Shown one piece after another: positions 7,337 to 13,603 of a stretch of DNA of 13,613 nucleotides. This stretch comes from an uncultured Prevotella sp. (lineage in GTDB: Bacteria; Bacteroidota; Bacteroidia; Bacteroidales; Bacteroidaceae): the NCBI GenBank assembly GCA_900769275.1, contig CAAGGA010000110.1:1-13613 (forward strand). Direction: 5' to 3'. A program made the position numbers and the translations under genes. Below the pieces are notes generated by a model. The model saw only the letters and a list, made by a program, of their open reading frames with translations, searched no databases and was not told the DNA's origin. The stretch's first letter is position 1, and every line of letters begins with the position of its first letter.

Positions 7337-8899
7337 TCACACCTCACTTCCATCGACAACCTTAGCCGAGAAACTTCCGTCAGCGTTGTACCATGCGCCA
7401 TTGTAGGGCATTCCCTTCCTGAAAGTACCCTCGAACCAACTCTTGTCCGAGGCTATGTATTTACCCTCAGAGTAGAAGCCACCCTTGAACGAGCCTATAT
7501 ACTTGTCGCCCGTATCGAAAGTCATGGTAGCCTTGCCTGTGCTGTCCTCGCATATACCATCTTTGAAGTTGCCTACGTAGGTGGACGCAGGGATGTTTCC
7601 GTATTTGTCGAATCTGGCTATACCCTTACCGTTTGGCAGAGCACCAAGCGTATCAGCCAGTTCGCCGGTGTATTTGTATTGACGCATATTGTCAGGACCG
7701 GTAGTTACCGCTATTGTCATGTCCTTTACCTTTTTTATCCGTACACTGACAGAATCTGCCAAAGTACCCGCTGCGGTGTTACCACCTTTGTTATCAAAGA
7801 GAGATGTCAATCCAAAGATGCCGCCACCGATACACACAACGGTAAGGAGTGCTATCAGTGCTTTCTTCATGAAACCTTTGGCAGGCGCACCATCTGCTCT
7901 CACGTTATCCTGAGAACCTGCGGCAGGCTTCCGATATTTTACCTTTGTCTCATCTTCCTCATCCCTGTTCTCTTCATGGAATGCATAGTTGTCCGTAGAA
8001 TCCGGTGTCTCTGTCAGGTATTGCTTTACGTCGGTCACGCTCTGCGGACGCATCTTCCTGTTTGGTCGCATCAGCCAGAATATCAGTTTCTCGGTCTTCT
8101 TGCTTATCCCTTTCGGCAGTCTCAGAGCCTCGTGCGAGTCTTCTTCTATATCTGATGGTGACGGAGGTTTCTGCATTGTCAGCAGATTGTACATCGTTGC
8201 ACCAAGAGCATAGAGGTCAGTCCATGGTCCGAACTTGTCAATGCTTTGTTCCATCTGCTCTGACGGAGCATATCCCTGGGTGTATGCCATTGCCGATGAT
8301 GTGGACAGGCTGTCGCCATTGGCATTCTTCACCTGCTTGCTTGCCCCGAAGTCAATGAGCACGGCATTGCCCTTTGCATCAATCATGATATTTGCTGGTT
8401 TCAGGTCGAGATGCCATATACCATCATTGTGCACGCATTCCAGGGCATCAAGCACCTGCTGGAGTATCACCATCACCTCAGCCTCTGTCATAGGTCTCTT
8501 CGTGCGTTTCAGTCTTGCCGAAAGACTTTCGCCCTCCAGATAATTCATCACGTAGTATGACGTGCTGTTCTCGTCAAAGAGGTCGAGCACTCTCACGATA
8601 TGATGATTGGAGAGTTTGCGCAGCCTGCGTGCTTCCTTGCGGAATTTCTCCCTATGTGCGGAAAAGGCGCGCCGGTTGTCCGTCAGGCTTACTGTCACCT
8701 CTGCCTCGTCATCGCCTCTGCCGCATACACCTTTTATAAACAGTTCCTTTATCGCTACTCTCTCATCAAAGGCTTTGTCAGTGGCAAGGTATGTATTGCC
8801 AAATCCTCCTGATGCAAGGTATTTCTCCACTCTGTATCTGCCGTTGGCAAGTCCTGCGCCAACCTGCAGCATTCCTTCTTTCCTGATATTCTCTTCCAT
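7337..8899 (-). CDS. membrane-anchored Ser/Thr protein kinase with MORN-like C-terminus
   Basis: A Hanks-type kinase fills residues 22-300: glycine loop ASGGFGNTY (29-37), VAIKE with Lys51, a helix-C Glu near 89, the catalytic loop HLDLKPANIM (163-172), DFG (183-185) and GYAPSEQ in place of the usual APE. The loop has HLD instead of HRD, which marks a non-RD kinase; the catalytic Asp165 and Lys167 are kept, so activity is expected. An acidic linker leads to one membrane helix (about 345-368). The outer part (410-510) has MORN-like units such as YVGNFKDGI, YIGSFKGGF and FEGTFRKGM. It is the last gene of the signalling cluster, 29 bp after the phosphatase. The kinase lies in the cytoplasm and the MORN part probably in the periplasm. 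Confidence 0.92.
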   Translation of the reverse strand: MEENIRKEGMLQVGAGLANGRYRVEKYLASGGFGNTYLATDKAFDERVAIKELFIKGVCGRGDDEAEVTVSLTDNRRAFSAHREKFRKEARRLRKLSNHHIVRVLDLFDENSTSYYVMNYLEGESLSARLKRTKRPMTEAEVMVILQQVLDALECVHNDGIWHLDLKPANIMIDAKGNAVLIDFGASKQVKNANGDSLSTSSAMAYTQGYAPSEQMEQSIDKFGPWTDLYALGATMYNLLTMQKPPSPSDIEEDSHEALRLPKGISKKTEKLIFWLMRPNRKMRPQSVTDVKQYLTETPDSTDNYAFHEENRDEEDETKVKYRKPAAGSQDNVRADGAPAKGFMKKALIALLTVVCIGGGIFGLTSLFDNKGGNTAAGTLADSVSVRIKKVKDMTIAVTTGPDNMRQYKYTGELADTLGALPNGKGIARFDKYGNIPASTYVGNFKDGICEDSTGKATMTFDTGDKYIGSFKGGFYSEGKYIASDKSWFEGTFRKGMPYNGAWYNADGSFSAKVVDGSEV

Positions 8900-8928
8900 G
8901 AACTTTTGTCCTGTTAAGGTAGGTTCTG

Positions 8929-9924
8929 TTAATGTCTTTTTATTATTCCCTGTACTTGTTCCGTCCTTTGTTCTCTCTCCTTGGCAGATTTCTTCGTGCC
9001 GTCACCCGAGAGCATGAATATCACTGCTGTCAGCATAATGACGATTGCTATTGATGCAACAATCCATAATGTCGCTGTCTTCCACCATGGCACAGGTATG
9101 ATGTCTGCGGTTAAGGCAGAGTCATTGTCAGGCAATGATGCGGCTTTTCCTTTCTCCATGCCGTCTGCTTCCTCGATACCTATAAGATATGCGGTATTGT
9201 TGTCATTCGTATTCCGTTTCCGGCATTCGTCTCTCACGGCTTCCAGCCTTTGCGACAAAGGCTTGTCCCCCAGCAGGTATCGGCACAGGTCATCATCCTC
9301 GAGCTGTTCCACTACTCCGTCACAGCAGATAAAGAATACGTCACCCTTACGTATGTCAGTCAAGACGTTGTAGGAAGGTCTGTCAGGATAATCCTGATGC
9401 GGCTGTATGGCGCGCGTTATGACATTGCGGTGCGGGAATGTCTTTGCCTCTTTCTCCGTCAGTTCGCCTGAAGCTATCAGGTCGCTCACTACCGAGTGGT
9501 CACGTGTCCGGAATATCACCCCTCTCCCCTCTCTCAGCTGATACACCCTGCTGTCGCCGATATGTGCCGTCAGCACGCCGTCGGCGCAGATGGAGAGCAT
9601 GGCAAGCGTGGTGCCCATCCTGTTCTCTGACTCTGACGTGTCGATAGCCTCAAGATTCCGGTATGCTTCCAGCAGGGCATTGTCTATCACGCCTCTCATC
9701 TGCTCCGCGCTGCATAGTGGCTGTCCCTCCGTCAGCCGACCTATGGTCTCTGCCACACATGCACTTGCCACCTCTCCTTTCTCATGGCCTCCCATACCGT
9801 CGCAGACGATGAAAGTACGTGTCTCCCTACCTGCTTCTCCGCACTGTGGGAAGAGGGAATCCTCCTGATTGGGCTTCATTCCCTGTGAGGAATAGCTGTA
9901 TGGTTTTAATATTTTGACTGTCAT
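8929..9924 (-). CDS. PP2C-family Ser/Thr phosphatase with C-terminal membrane anchor
   Basis: Metal-dependent PP2C phosphatase, the usual partner that reverses a Hanks-type kinase. Signature residues are present: NQED (19-22), CDGMGGHEKGE (41-51), NRMGTTL (101-107), GDSRVYQL (123-130), RDHSVVSDL, CDGVVEQLED (201-210) and the closing NDNNTAYLI with the metal-binding Asp. The catalytic domain fills about 1-252. After an acidic linker comes one membrane helix (about 284-306) and a short basic tail, so the phosphatase faces the cytoplasm. It lies 42 bp after the FHA gene and 29 bp before the kinase, consistent with one transcript. Confidence 0.94.
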   Translation of the reverse strand: MTVKILKPYSYSSQGMKPNQEDSLFPQCGEAGRETRTFIVCDGMGGHEKGEVASACVAETIGRLTEGQPLCSAEQMRGVIDNALLEAYRNLEAIDTSESENRMGTTLAMLSICADGVLTAHIGDSRVYQLREGRGVIFRTRDHSVVSDLIASGELTEKEAKTFPHRNVITRAIQPHQDYPDRPSYNVLTDIRKGDVFFICCDGVVEQLEDDDLCRYLLGDKPLSQRLEAVRDECRKRNTNDNNTAYLIGIEEADGMEKGKAASLPDNDSALTADIIPVPWWKTATLWIVASIAIVIMLTAVIFMLSGDGTKKSAKEREQRTEQVQGIIKRH

Positions 9925-9966
9925 ATATTTTTCTCTCCGATGAATGTCTTTGTTGTGGCAGCATCC

Positions 9967-10407
9967 TTATCCGAACTCATTGGCAAGATACATCTTCTTT
10001 CCTCCCAAGGTCAGGCAGTCGTTGAAATTCAGATATATTATGTCGTCCTCTATCAGTTCTATTCCCTCCTTTGACGTCGGGTTCTTGCCATGTTCCTCAA
10101 ACGTGCATTCTATTCCGGCAGCGGTGCAGCGCAGTTCCATTATAGCGTGTTTCCTGCTCATATACAGGGTCTCGTCAGGTATCTGCACCTCGGCATCATT
10201 GCCGTTCTTCTTTCTTCCTATCCATTGCCGTCCGAAGTGCAGCTGGTAGTTCCCGCCATCCACTTTCAGCGAGTATTTGGGCAGGCAGTCCTTGATAGCA
10301 GACGGCTTGTGGCACTTGGGGCAGGTTGCCTTTTTCTCTTCAAGCCCCTCCGCAGATTCCACCTGCAGTTCTTCTCCGCAGACAGGGCATTTGATGTTTA
10401 TCTTCAT
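9967..10407 (-). CDS. zinc-ribbon FHA-domain protein
   Basis: FHA domains bind phosphothreonine and so read what a Ser/Thr kinase writes. The 146-residue protein starts with a zinc ribbon (CPVC at 7-10, CPKC at 29-32), followed by an FHA domain from about 44 to 143 with GR (64-65), SRKH (84-87) and Asn109, the residues that hold the phosphopeptide. The ATG at 10407 is chosen because the frame upstream of it runs through the repeat hairpin and encodes only low-complexity Asn/Gln/Thr. The start is 2 nt from the hairpin arm and has no Shine-Dalgarno sequence. It is probably the adaptor for the neighbouring kinase and phosphatase. Confidence 0.88.
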   Translation of the reverse strand: MKINIKCPVCGEELQVESAEGLEEKKATCPKCHKPSAIKDCLPKYSLKVDGGNYQLHFGRQWIGRKKNGNDAEVQIPDETLYMSRKHAIMELRCTAAGIECTFEEHGKNPTSKEGIELIEDDIIYLNFNDCLTLGGKKMYLANEFG

Positions 10408-10409
10408 AT

Positions 10410-10517
10410 TGTTGTTTGGTTGTCTGGTTGTTTGGTTGTCTGGTTGTTTGGTTGATAGTATTCGACTCATTTGCGCCACAGCCAACTAAACAACCAAACA
10501 ACCAAACAACTAATCAA
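10410..10517 (-). repeat. 8-bp-period hairpin directly before the FHA start codon
   Basis: The left arm (10410-10453) repeats TGGTTGTT/TGGTTGTC and the right arm (10482-10515) repeats the complementary AACCAAAC units. The core at 10454-10483 is 28/30 identical to 7271-7300. The element fills the entire gap between the acidic coiled-coil gene and the FHA gene. In the minus-strand mRNA it forms a long stem ending 2 nt before the FHA ATG, so it could limit translation or separate the two genes' expression. Confidence 0.8.
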
Positions 10518-11543
10518 CTATATCTCATACACCGTTGTGTCAGCGTTGTTAGAGTAGTCGTTCATGTCATTATCATTTTGCGCTGTCAGGGTGGAGTCGA
10601 TATCATCCTGTGACGGCATGGGGATATGTCTGTCACTGACATCCCTTACCTCTCCGTTGTCGAGTTCTCCGCTATGGTTCGTGTCGGCTACAATGACATC
10701 TACCTCTCCGTTCTGAGTGGTATCGACGAGTAACGCCGGTGTGTCAGCTACCACCACCGTTGCCACGTCCACCATGTTGCCGTCCATGTTCACGTCGTGC
10801 TCTACCGACACTAAGGTCATCTCCGGAGTCTGTTGTGGCTGCTGCACCTGATGCTGTGCCATATCCTGTGCTGTAATGTTGCTGTTGCTGAGGTCTATCT
10901 TCTCGTTGTCATCAACATCTCCGTTGTCATTCCAGTCAATGACGGCGTCCGTTATCTTTCCGTTTCCGTCATCCGCAAACAAAGCCTGATGTCCATCCAC
11001 CTTTCCGAGATAAAGGTTTACATCCCTGCCGTCAGGTAAAGGCATGTTCTCCTGCTCCTCTATCTTCACCTCATGCTCCCTGAAGAAGTCATTCTCCTGC
11101 TGCGGTCTGGGTTCTGGCTCTGGTTCTGGCTTGGGTTCCGGCTTCTGTTCTTCCTCGTGTTTCTCTTCTCTCTGCTGCTCCTTTTCCCTCTCCATTCGCT
11201 CTGCCTCACGTTTCTGCCTCTCCGCTTCCTGCTGGTGTCTGGCATTTTCCTGCTGCTGGCGTATGCGCTCTTTCTCCTCAAGGTCTGCCAGGCGTTCTTC
11301 CACCGTAGGCTCGGCATTCTGCTGCTCCTGTGCGGTCTCCAGAGTCTGTGTCTCGTCAGAAGTCGCGTCGGCATTGCGTGCGAAGCTATTTGCTGCAGTT
11401 GCCGCACCTGCCCCTACTACCATACCAGCCGTAGCCCCTGCCAGGATCTTGGCTATCATAGCCTCTTTTGTCTTATTCTTCTCGGCATTAGCGTTGTTCT
11501 TACTCTGCTGTCTTGCAGTGAGAGTATCATTCTCGTTCATCAT
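10518..11543 (-). CDS. acidic coiled-coil protein with EF-hand-like repeats, function unknown
   Basis: I do not recognise the family. The 341 residues fall into parts: a polar start; a Gly/Ala-rich membrane-compatible helix (about 30-53) with GATAG and GVGAG-like spacing typical of glycine zippers; a charged coiled coil (about 78-132, rich in Glu, Gln, Arg); a short Pro-Glu/Lys run (134-146); and two similar C-terminal units (about 174-220 and 250-304). Each unit has Asp-rich loops such as DDGNGKITDAVID, DWNDNGDVDDNE and DTNHSGELDNGE that resemble calcium-binding EF-hand or dockerin loops. There is no signal peptidase site or lipobox. It is first in the cluster with FHA, PP2C and kinase, so it may be a substrate or the sensor of that module; this is inference from position. 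Confidence 0.75.
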   Translation of the reverse strand: MMNENDTLTARQQSKNNANAEKNKTKEAMIAKILAGATAGMVVGAGAATAANSFARNADATSDETQTLETAQEQQNAEPTVEERLADLEEKERIRQQQENARHQQEAERQKREAERMEREKEQQREEKHEEEQKPEPKPEPEPEPRPQQENDFFREHEVKIEEQENMPLPDGRDVNLYLGKVDGHQALFADDGNGKITDAVIDWNDNGDVDDNEKIDLSNSNITAQDMAQHQVQQPQQTPEMTLVSVEHDVNMDGNMVDVATVVVADTPALLVDTTQNGEVDVIVADTNHSGELDNGEVRDVSDRHIPMPSQDDIDSTLTAQNDNDMNDYSNNADTTVYEI

Positions 11544-11802
11544 AGTCGTATGTTTTTTTAATGGTTAATGATTGATTTGTATATGGTCTTAGAGTGCATG
11601 TTTGCGAGTAATATATCACTGGAATGATTTTTTTCTGAGAAAACTTTTTGAATTAGGAACTTTACTTCGGTTATTGGTAATAGTTTTGGTCTCTATATAA
11701 CTTCAGACTTTTCGACATTTTGGGGCTACTAAGCCTGATTGTATTATGACATTATATGCCACCGGTTTTGAATATGAATATATTCGAGATGCCAATCTGT
11801 TT
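11544..11802. other. non-coding gap between acidic protein gene and DGR
   Basis: About 260 AT-rich bases with no credible gene on either strand. No exact TAnnTTTG promoter was found for the acidic protein gene on the minus strand. GGCTACTAAGCC (11725-11736) is a short hairpin, and GAATATATTC is a palindrome near 11777-11786. The template transcript probably ends somewhere here. Confidence 0.4.
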
Positions 11803-11853
11803 ACAACCGTCCTAATGATTTGCAGAGTATCCACTCATTCTTGTGTTCTAAGC
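11803..11853 (-). repeat. TR-side arm of an inverted repeat bracketing the DGR cassette
   Basis: On the minus strand, reading away from the template repeat, GCTTAGAAC (11853-11845), AAGAATGAG (11842-11834) and GACGGTTGT (11811-11803) occur in this order. The same three 9-nt words occur in the same order on the plus strand at 13567-13575, 13577-13585 and 13595-13603. The two regions are therefore inverted copies, with a 14-nt length difference. The first word overlaps the last base of the template repeat. Confidence 0.8.
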
Positions 11854-11984
11854 TGGGAGAGGGCGAGGCGGAAGCCAAGGTTGTTGTTACGGTTGTCGGG
11901 CGTGTTGTTGTTACGATTCGACGAGCGACAGTTCCTGGCGTTGTTGTTCCAGCTACCACCACGATTCACGCGGTTAGACCCACT
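11853..11984 (-). ncRNA. DGR template repeat (TR)
   Basis: The TR is the RNA template that the DGR reverse transcriptase copies with adenine-specific errors before the cDNA replaces the variable repeat of the target gene. Read on the minus strand, these 132 nt encode 44 codons: GSNRVNRGGSW, then NNN, ARNCRSSNR, NNN, TPDNR, NNN and LGFRLALSQ. This is the C-terminal end of an FGE-sulfatase/C-type-lectin-like fold, a common DGR target domain. Eleven AAC and two AAT codons supply the mutable adenines, and mutation of A in AAY codons cannot create a stop. The 3' end (CTCTCCCAG) matches the last bases of the variable protein at the window's right edge. The 5' boundary is estimated; it overlaps the end of the RT gene by about 19 nt in another frame. 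Confidence 0.9.
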
Positions 11985-12964
11985 CTACGATTGACACCTG
12001 ATGTTTTCATGCAACTATTTCGAAAATCCTTACTTACAGCATGTTCCGTAAATGCCAGTAAAGGCAGAATATGCTCTTGATAAACGTTCTGCATCCATCT
12101 TCCTGTCTCCAGCAACCTGTCGTATTTCAGCAGTTTTGTACGGAATCGCCTCTTGCTTCTTCCTGAGAGTTTGTAATGGTACGGCATAACACGATATCCG
12201 AGAAACGTTTGTCCGTCCTTTGCCTTACGGAATATTGGTGGCTTAAACATGATGTTCAACTGCTTTTCTCCATACTCCAGTATCTGCCTGACACATTCTT
12301 TCAGAATATTCAAATCATCACCTGCTATCAGGATGTCATCCATATACCTTATATATATAGGAGCATGATAAAGTTCCTTTGCTTTATGGTCAAGTGTAGA
12401 AAGGTATGTGTTTGCAAAATACTGACTGGTCAGATTGCCTATTGGCAGACCTATCCCCTCCGTCACACAATACGAATCAAATATTTTGTCAAACAACGTC
12501 AGCAAATCTTTATCCTTGAACATACGTCTGAGTCTTTCTTTAAGCACCTTGTGGTCTATGGAATCATAGTATTTCCTGACATCCAGCTTGACAGAGTATC
12601 TATAACGTGAGATTGCCGTGACGGCTTTGTCCAGAGCGGCATACACACCTTTGCCTTTTCTTGTGGCATAGGTAGTATCTATCAATGTCCTGTCAAAGTA
12701 TTCATGGCACACATTCATTATGGCATGTTGTATTACTCGTTCACAGAATGGAGCTGCACAGATTGTACGTTCTTTAGGGTCATGAATGGTGAAATATCTG
12801 TATTCTCCCACAGACACGTTTCCCTCGGAAAGAGATTTGTACAGGAGGTTTATATTCTCATCGAAACGCTCTCTGAAATTAATCACTTCCTTTTTTCTCT
12901 GCTTGCCTCTCTGCGCTTTTTGATATGCCAGATATATATTGTCAAGACTTGTTATCTGCTGCAT
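11966..12964 (-). CDS. DGR reverse transcriptase
   Basis: This RNA-dependent DNA polymerase copies the neighbouring template repeat in an error-prone way. RT motifs, numbered from the longer start at 12985: RYFTIHDPKERTI (63-75), SVKLDVRKYYDSIDH with catalytic Asp135, GLPIGNLTSQYFAN (179-192), YIRYMDDILI with YMDD (214-217), and QTFLGYRV in the thumb-proximal motif. The GNxxSQ form is characteristic of DGR RTs, where group II intron RTs have QGxxxSP. No maturase or endonuclease domain is present. The ATG at 12964 is preferred because AGGAT lies 8 nt before it; ATG 12985 would add 7 residues. Both overlap the end of the HRDC gene, so translation is probably coupled. The template repeat overlaps its last codons. 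Confidence 0.95.
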   Translation of the reverse strand: MQQITSLDNIYLAYQKAQRGKQRKKEVINFRERFDENINLLYKSLSEGNVSVGEYRYFTIHDPKERTICAAPFCERVIQHAIMNVCHEYFDRTLIDTTYATRKGKGVYAALDKAVTAISRYRYSVKLDVRKYYDSIDHKVLKERLRRMFKDKDLLTLFDKIFDSYCVTEGIGLPIGNLTSQYFANTYLSTLDHKAKELYHAPIYIRYMDDILIAGDDLNILKECVRQILEYGEKQLNIMFKPPIFRKAKDGQTFLGYRVMPYHYKLSGRSKRRFRTKLLKYDRLLETGRWMQNVYQEHILPLLAFTEHAVSKDFRNSCMKTSGVNRRVGLTA

Positions 12965-13436
12965 CAGATATCCTACCCGTTTCATCCATGTATTGTCTTA
13001 ATGATTCTATAAGTCGGATGCCGTACTTTTCTATCTTCTTCTGTCCTACTCCCGAGACTGTCCGAAGGGTATCTGTCGTTACTTCCTGTAATTTGGATAT
13101 TTCCGCCAGTTCGGCATCTGTGAATATAGCATAGGCTGGTACTGCCTCTGCTTCCGCAATGTTCTTTCGAATTTTACGCAGATTGGAGAAAATTTCAAAA
13201 GTCTTCGAGTCAAGGATTTCCTTATAATCAATCTTTGTGCTATTCCCGGATTTCGACTGTTCGGCATTTTGTCCGTTGAGCATGTATGTGATGCAGAACG
13301 ACCAACACCCACGTCCGTCAAACATTGCGAGTTCACGCTTGACATCAATAATCTTGTTGGCTCTAAGGAAGTGGTTCAGTTCCTCTATTTGCATTTCCTC
13401 TGCCCCAATAGGTATGTTGAAGATTTTTATCTGCAT
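12942..13436 (-). CDS. HRDC-domain DGR accessory protein
   Basis: This 164-residue protein has an HRDC (helicase and RNase D C-terminal) nucleic-acid-binding domain at about 76-152, with LRKIRKNIAEAEAVPAYAIF, the EL..I....VTTDTLRTVSGVGQKKIEKYG pattern, and the closing helix. The N-terminal part (1-55: MQIKIFNIPIG, ELNHFLRANKI, CWSFCITYM) resembles the segment found with HRDC in DGR cassettes and is not an RNase D or RecQ part. HRDC proteins are one of the known DGR accessory types, replacing Avd; they probably hold template RNA or cDNA for the RT. The stop lies inside the RT gene (overlap of 23 bp to ATG 12964). No avd gene is seen. Confidence 0.88.
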   Translation of the reverse strand: MQIKIFNIPIGAEEMQIEELNHFLRANKIIDVKRELAMFDGRGCWSFCITYMLNGQNAEQSKSGNSTKIDYKEILDSKTFEIFSNLRKIRKNIAEAEAVPAYAIFTDAELAEISKLQEVTTDTLRTVSGVGQKKIEKYGIRLIESLRQYMDETGRISDAADNKS

Positions 13437-13454
13437 GATTTATCTACTTATCGA

Positions 13455-13469
13455 ACCGGCTTCGCCGGT
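13455..13469 (-). promoter_or_regulatory. GC hairpin in the HRDC leader
   Basis: ACCGGC and GCCGGT form a perfect 6-bp stem with a 3-nt loop, 18 nt before the HRDC start codon. It has the size of the small GC hairpins that DGRs use near variable repeats, but it lies far from the variable repeat here. It may instead affect HRDC translation. Confidence 0.45.
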
Positions 13470-13495
13470 ATTTCTTTTTCTTCGATGTTCCGTCC

Positions 13496-13543
13496 GGGAG
13501 GGCTTTTCCGAGGTTCGTCCCTCACCTCTCCTGTAGCCCTCCC
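13496..13543 (-). promoter_or_regulatory. 9-bp stem with inner stem in the VP-HRDC gap
   Basis: GGGAGGGCT (13496-13504) and AGCCCTCCC (13535-13543) pair perfectly. Inside the 30-nt loop GAGGT (13510-13514) can pair with ACCTC (13524-13528). It lies between the variable protein stop codon and the HRDC gene, in a non-coding stretch of 166 nt that is almost wholly structured. Its role is unknown. Confidence 0.55.
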
Positions 13544-13551
13544 TGTCTCCA

Positions 13552-13588
13552 CATCTCATTCCCCTGGCTTAGAACTAAGAATGAGATG
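13552..13588 (-). promoter_or_regulatory. hairpin/cruciform just after the variable repeat
   Basis: CATCTCATTC (13552-13561) and GAATGAGATG (13579-13588) form a perfect 10-bp stem with a 17-nt loop; CTTAGAACTAAG (13568-13579) offers an alternative inner pairing. It lies 14 nt past the variable-gene stop codon. In the Bordetella phage DGR a hairpin or cruciform just downstream of the variable repeat is needed for efficient target recognition, and this one is in the equivalent place. Confidence 0.65.
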
Positions 13589-13603
13589 GGACAAGACGGT
13601 TGT
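13567..13603 (+). repeat. target-side arm of the inverted repeat bracketing the DGR cassette
   Basis: Contains GCTTAGAAC (13567-13575), AAGAATGAG (13577-13585) and GACGGTTGT (13595-13603), the same words in the same order as the minus strand downstream of the template repeat (11853-11803). The outer end coincides with the last base of the variable-gene TAA. Confidence 0.8.

Noticed and set aside
10408..10485. Longer FHA start at 10485
   Set aside because: The extra 26 residues are the translated octamer repeat (Asn, Gln, Thr, Pro) and no ribosome site is visible.
7337..11543. A second variable repeat in the kinase, phosphatase, FHA or acidic gene
   Set aside because: None of these genes contains the GGSW...LGFRLA sequence or an FGE-like end.
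11044..11568. Ser/Cys-rich open frame of 174 codons on the plus strand
   Set aside because: It is the antisense of the Glu/Arg/Gln-rich coiled-coil gene; its composition is the mirror of that repeat and has no family features.
11746..12080. Plus-strand frames of 82 and 86 codons across the template repeat
   Set aside because: They are antisense to the template repeat; valine and arginine runs there are the complement of AAC triplets.
11966..12985. Group II intron or retron RT
   Set aside because: No maturase or endonuclease domain, no intron ribozyme structure, GNxxSQ instead of the intron-type motif, and a template repeat with matching target end is present.
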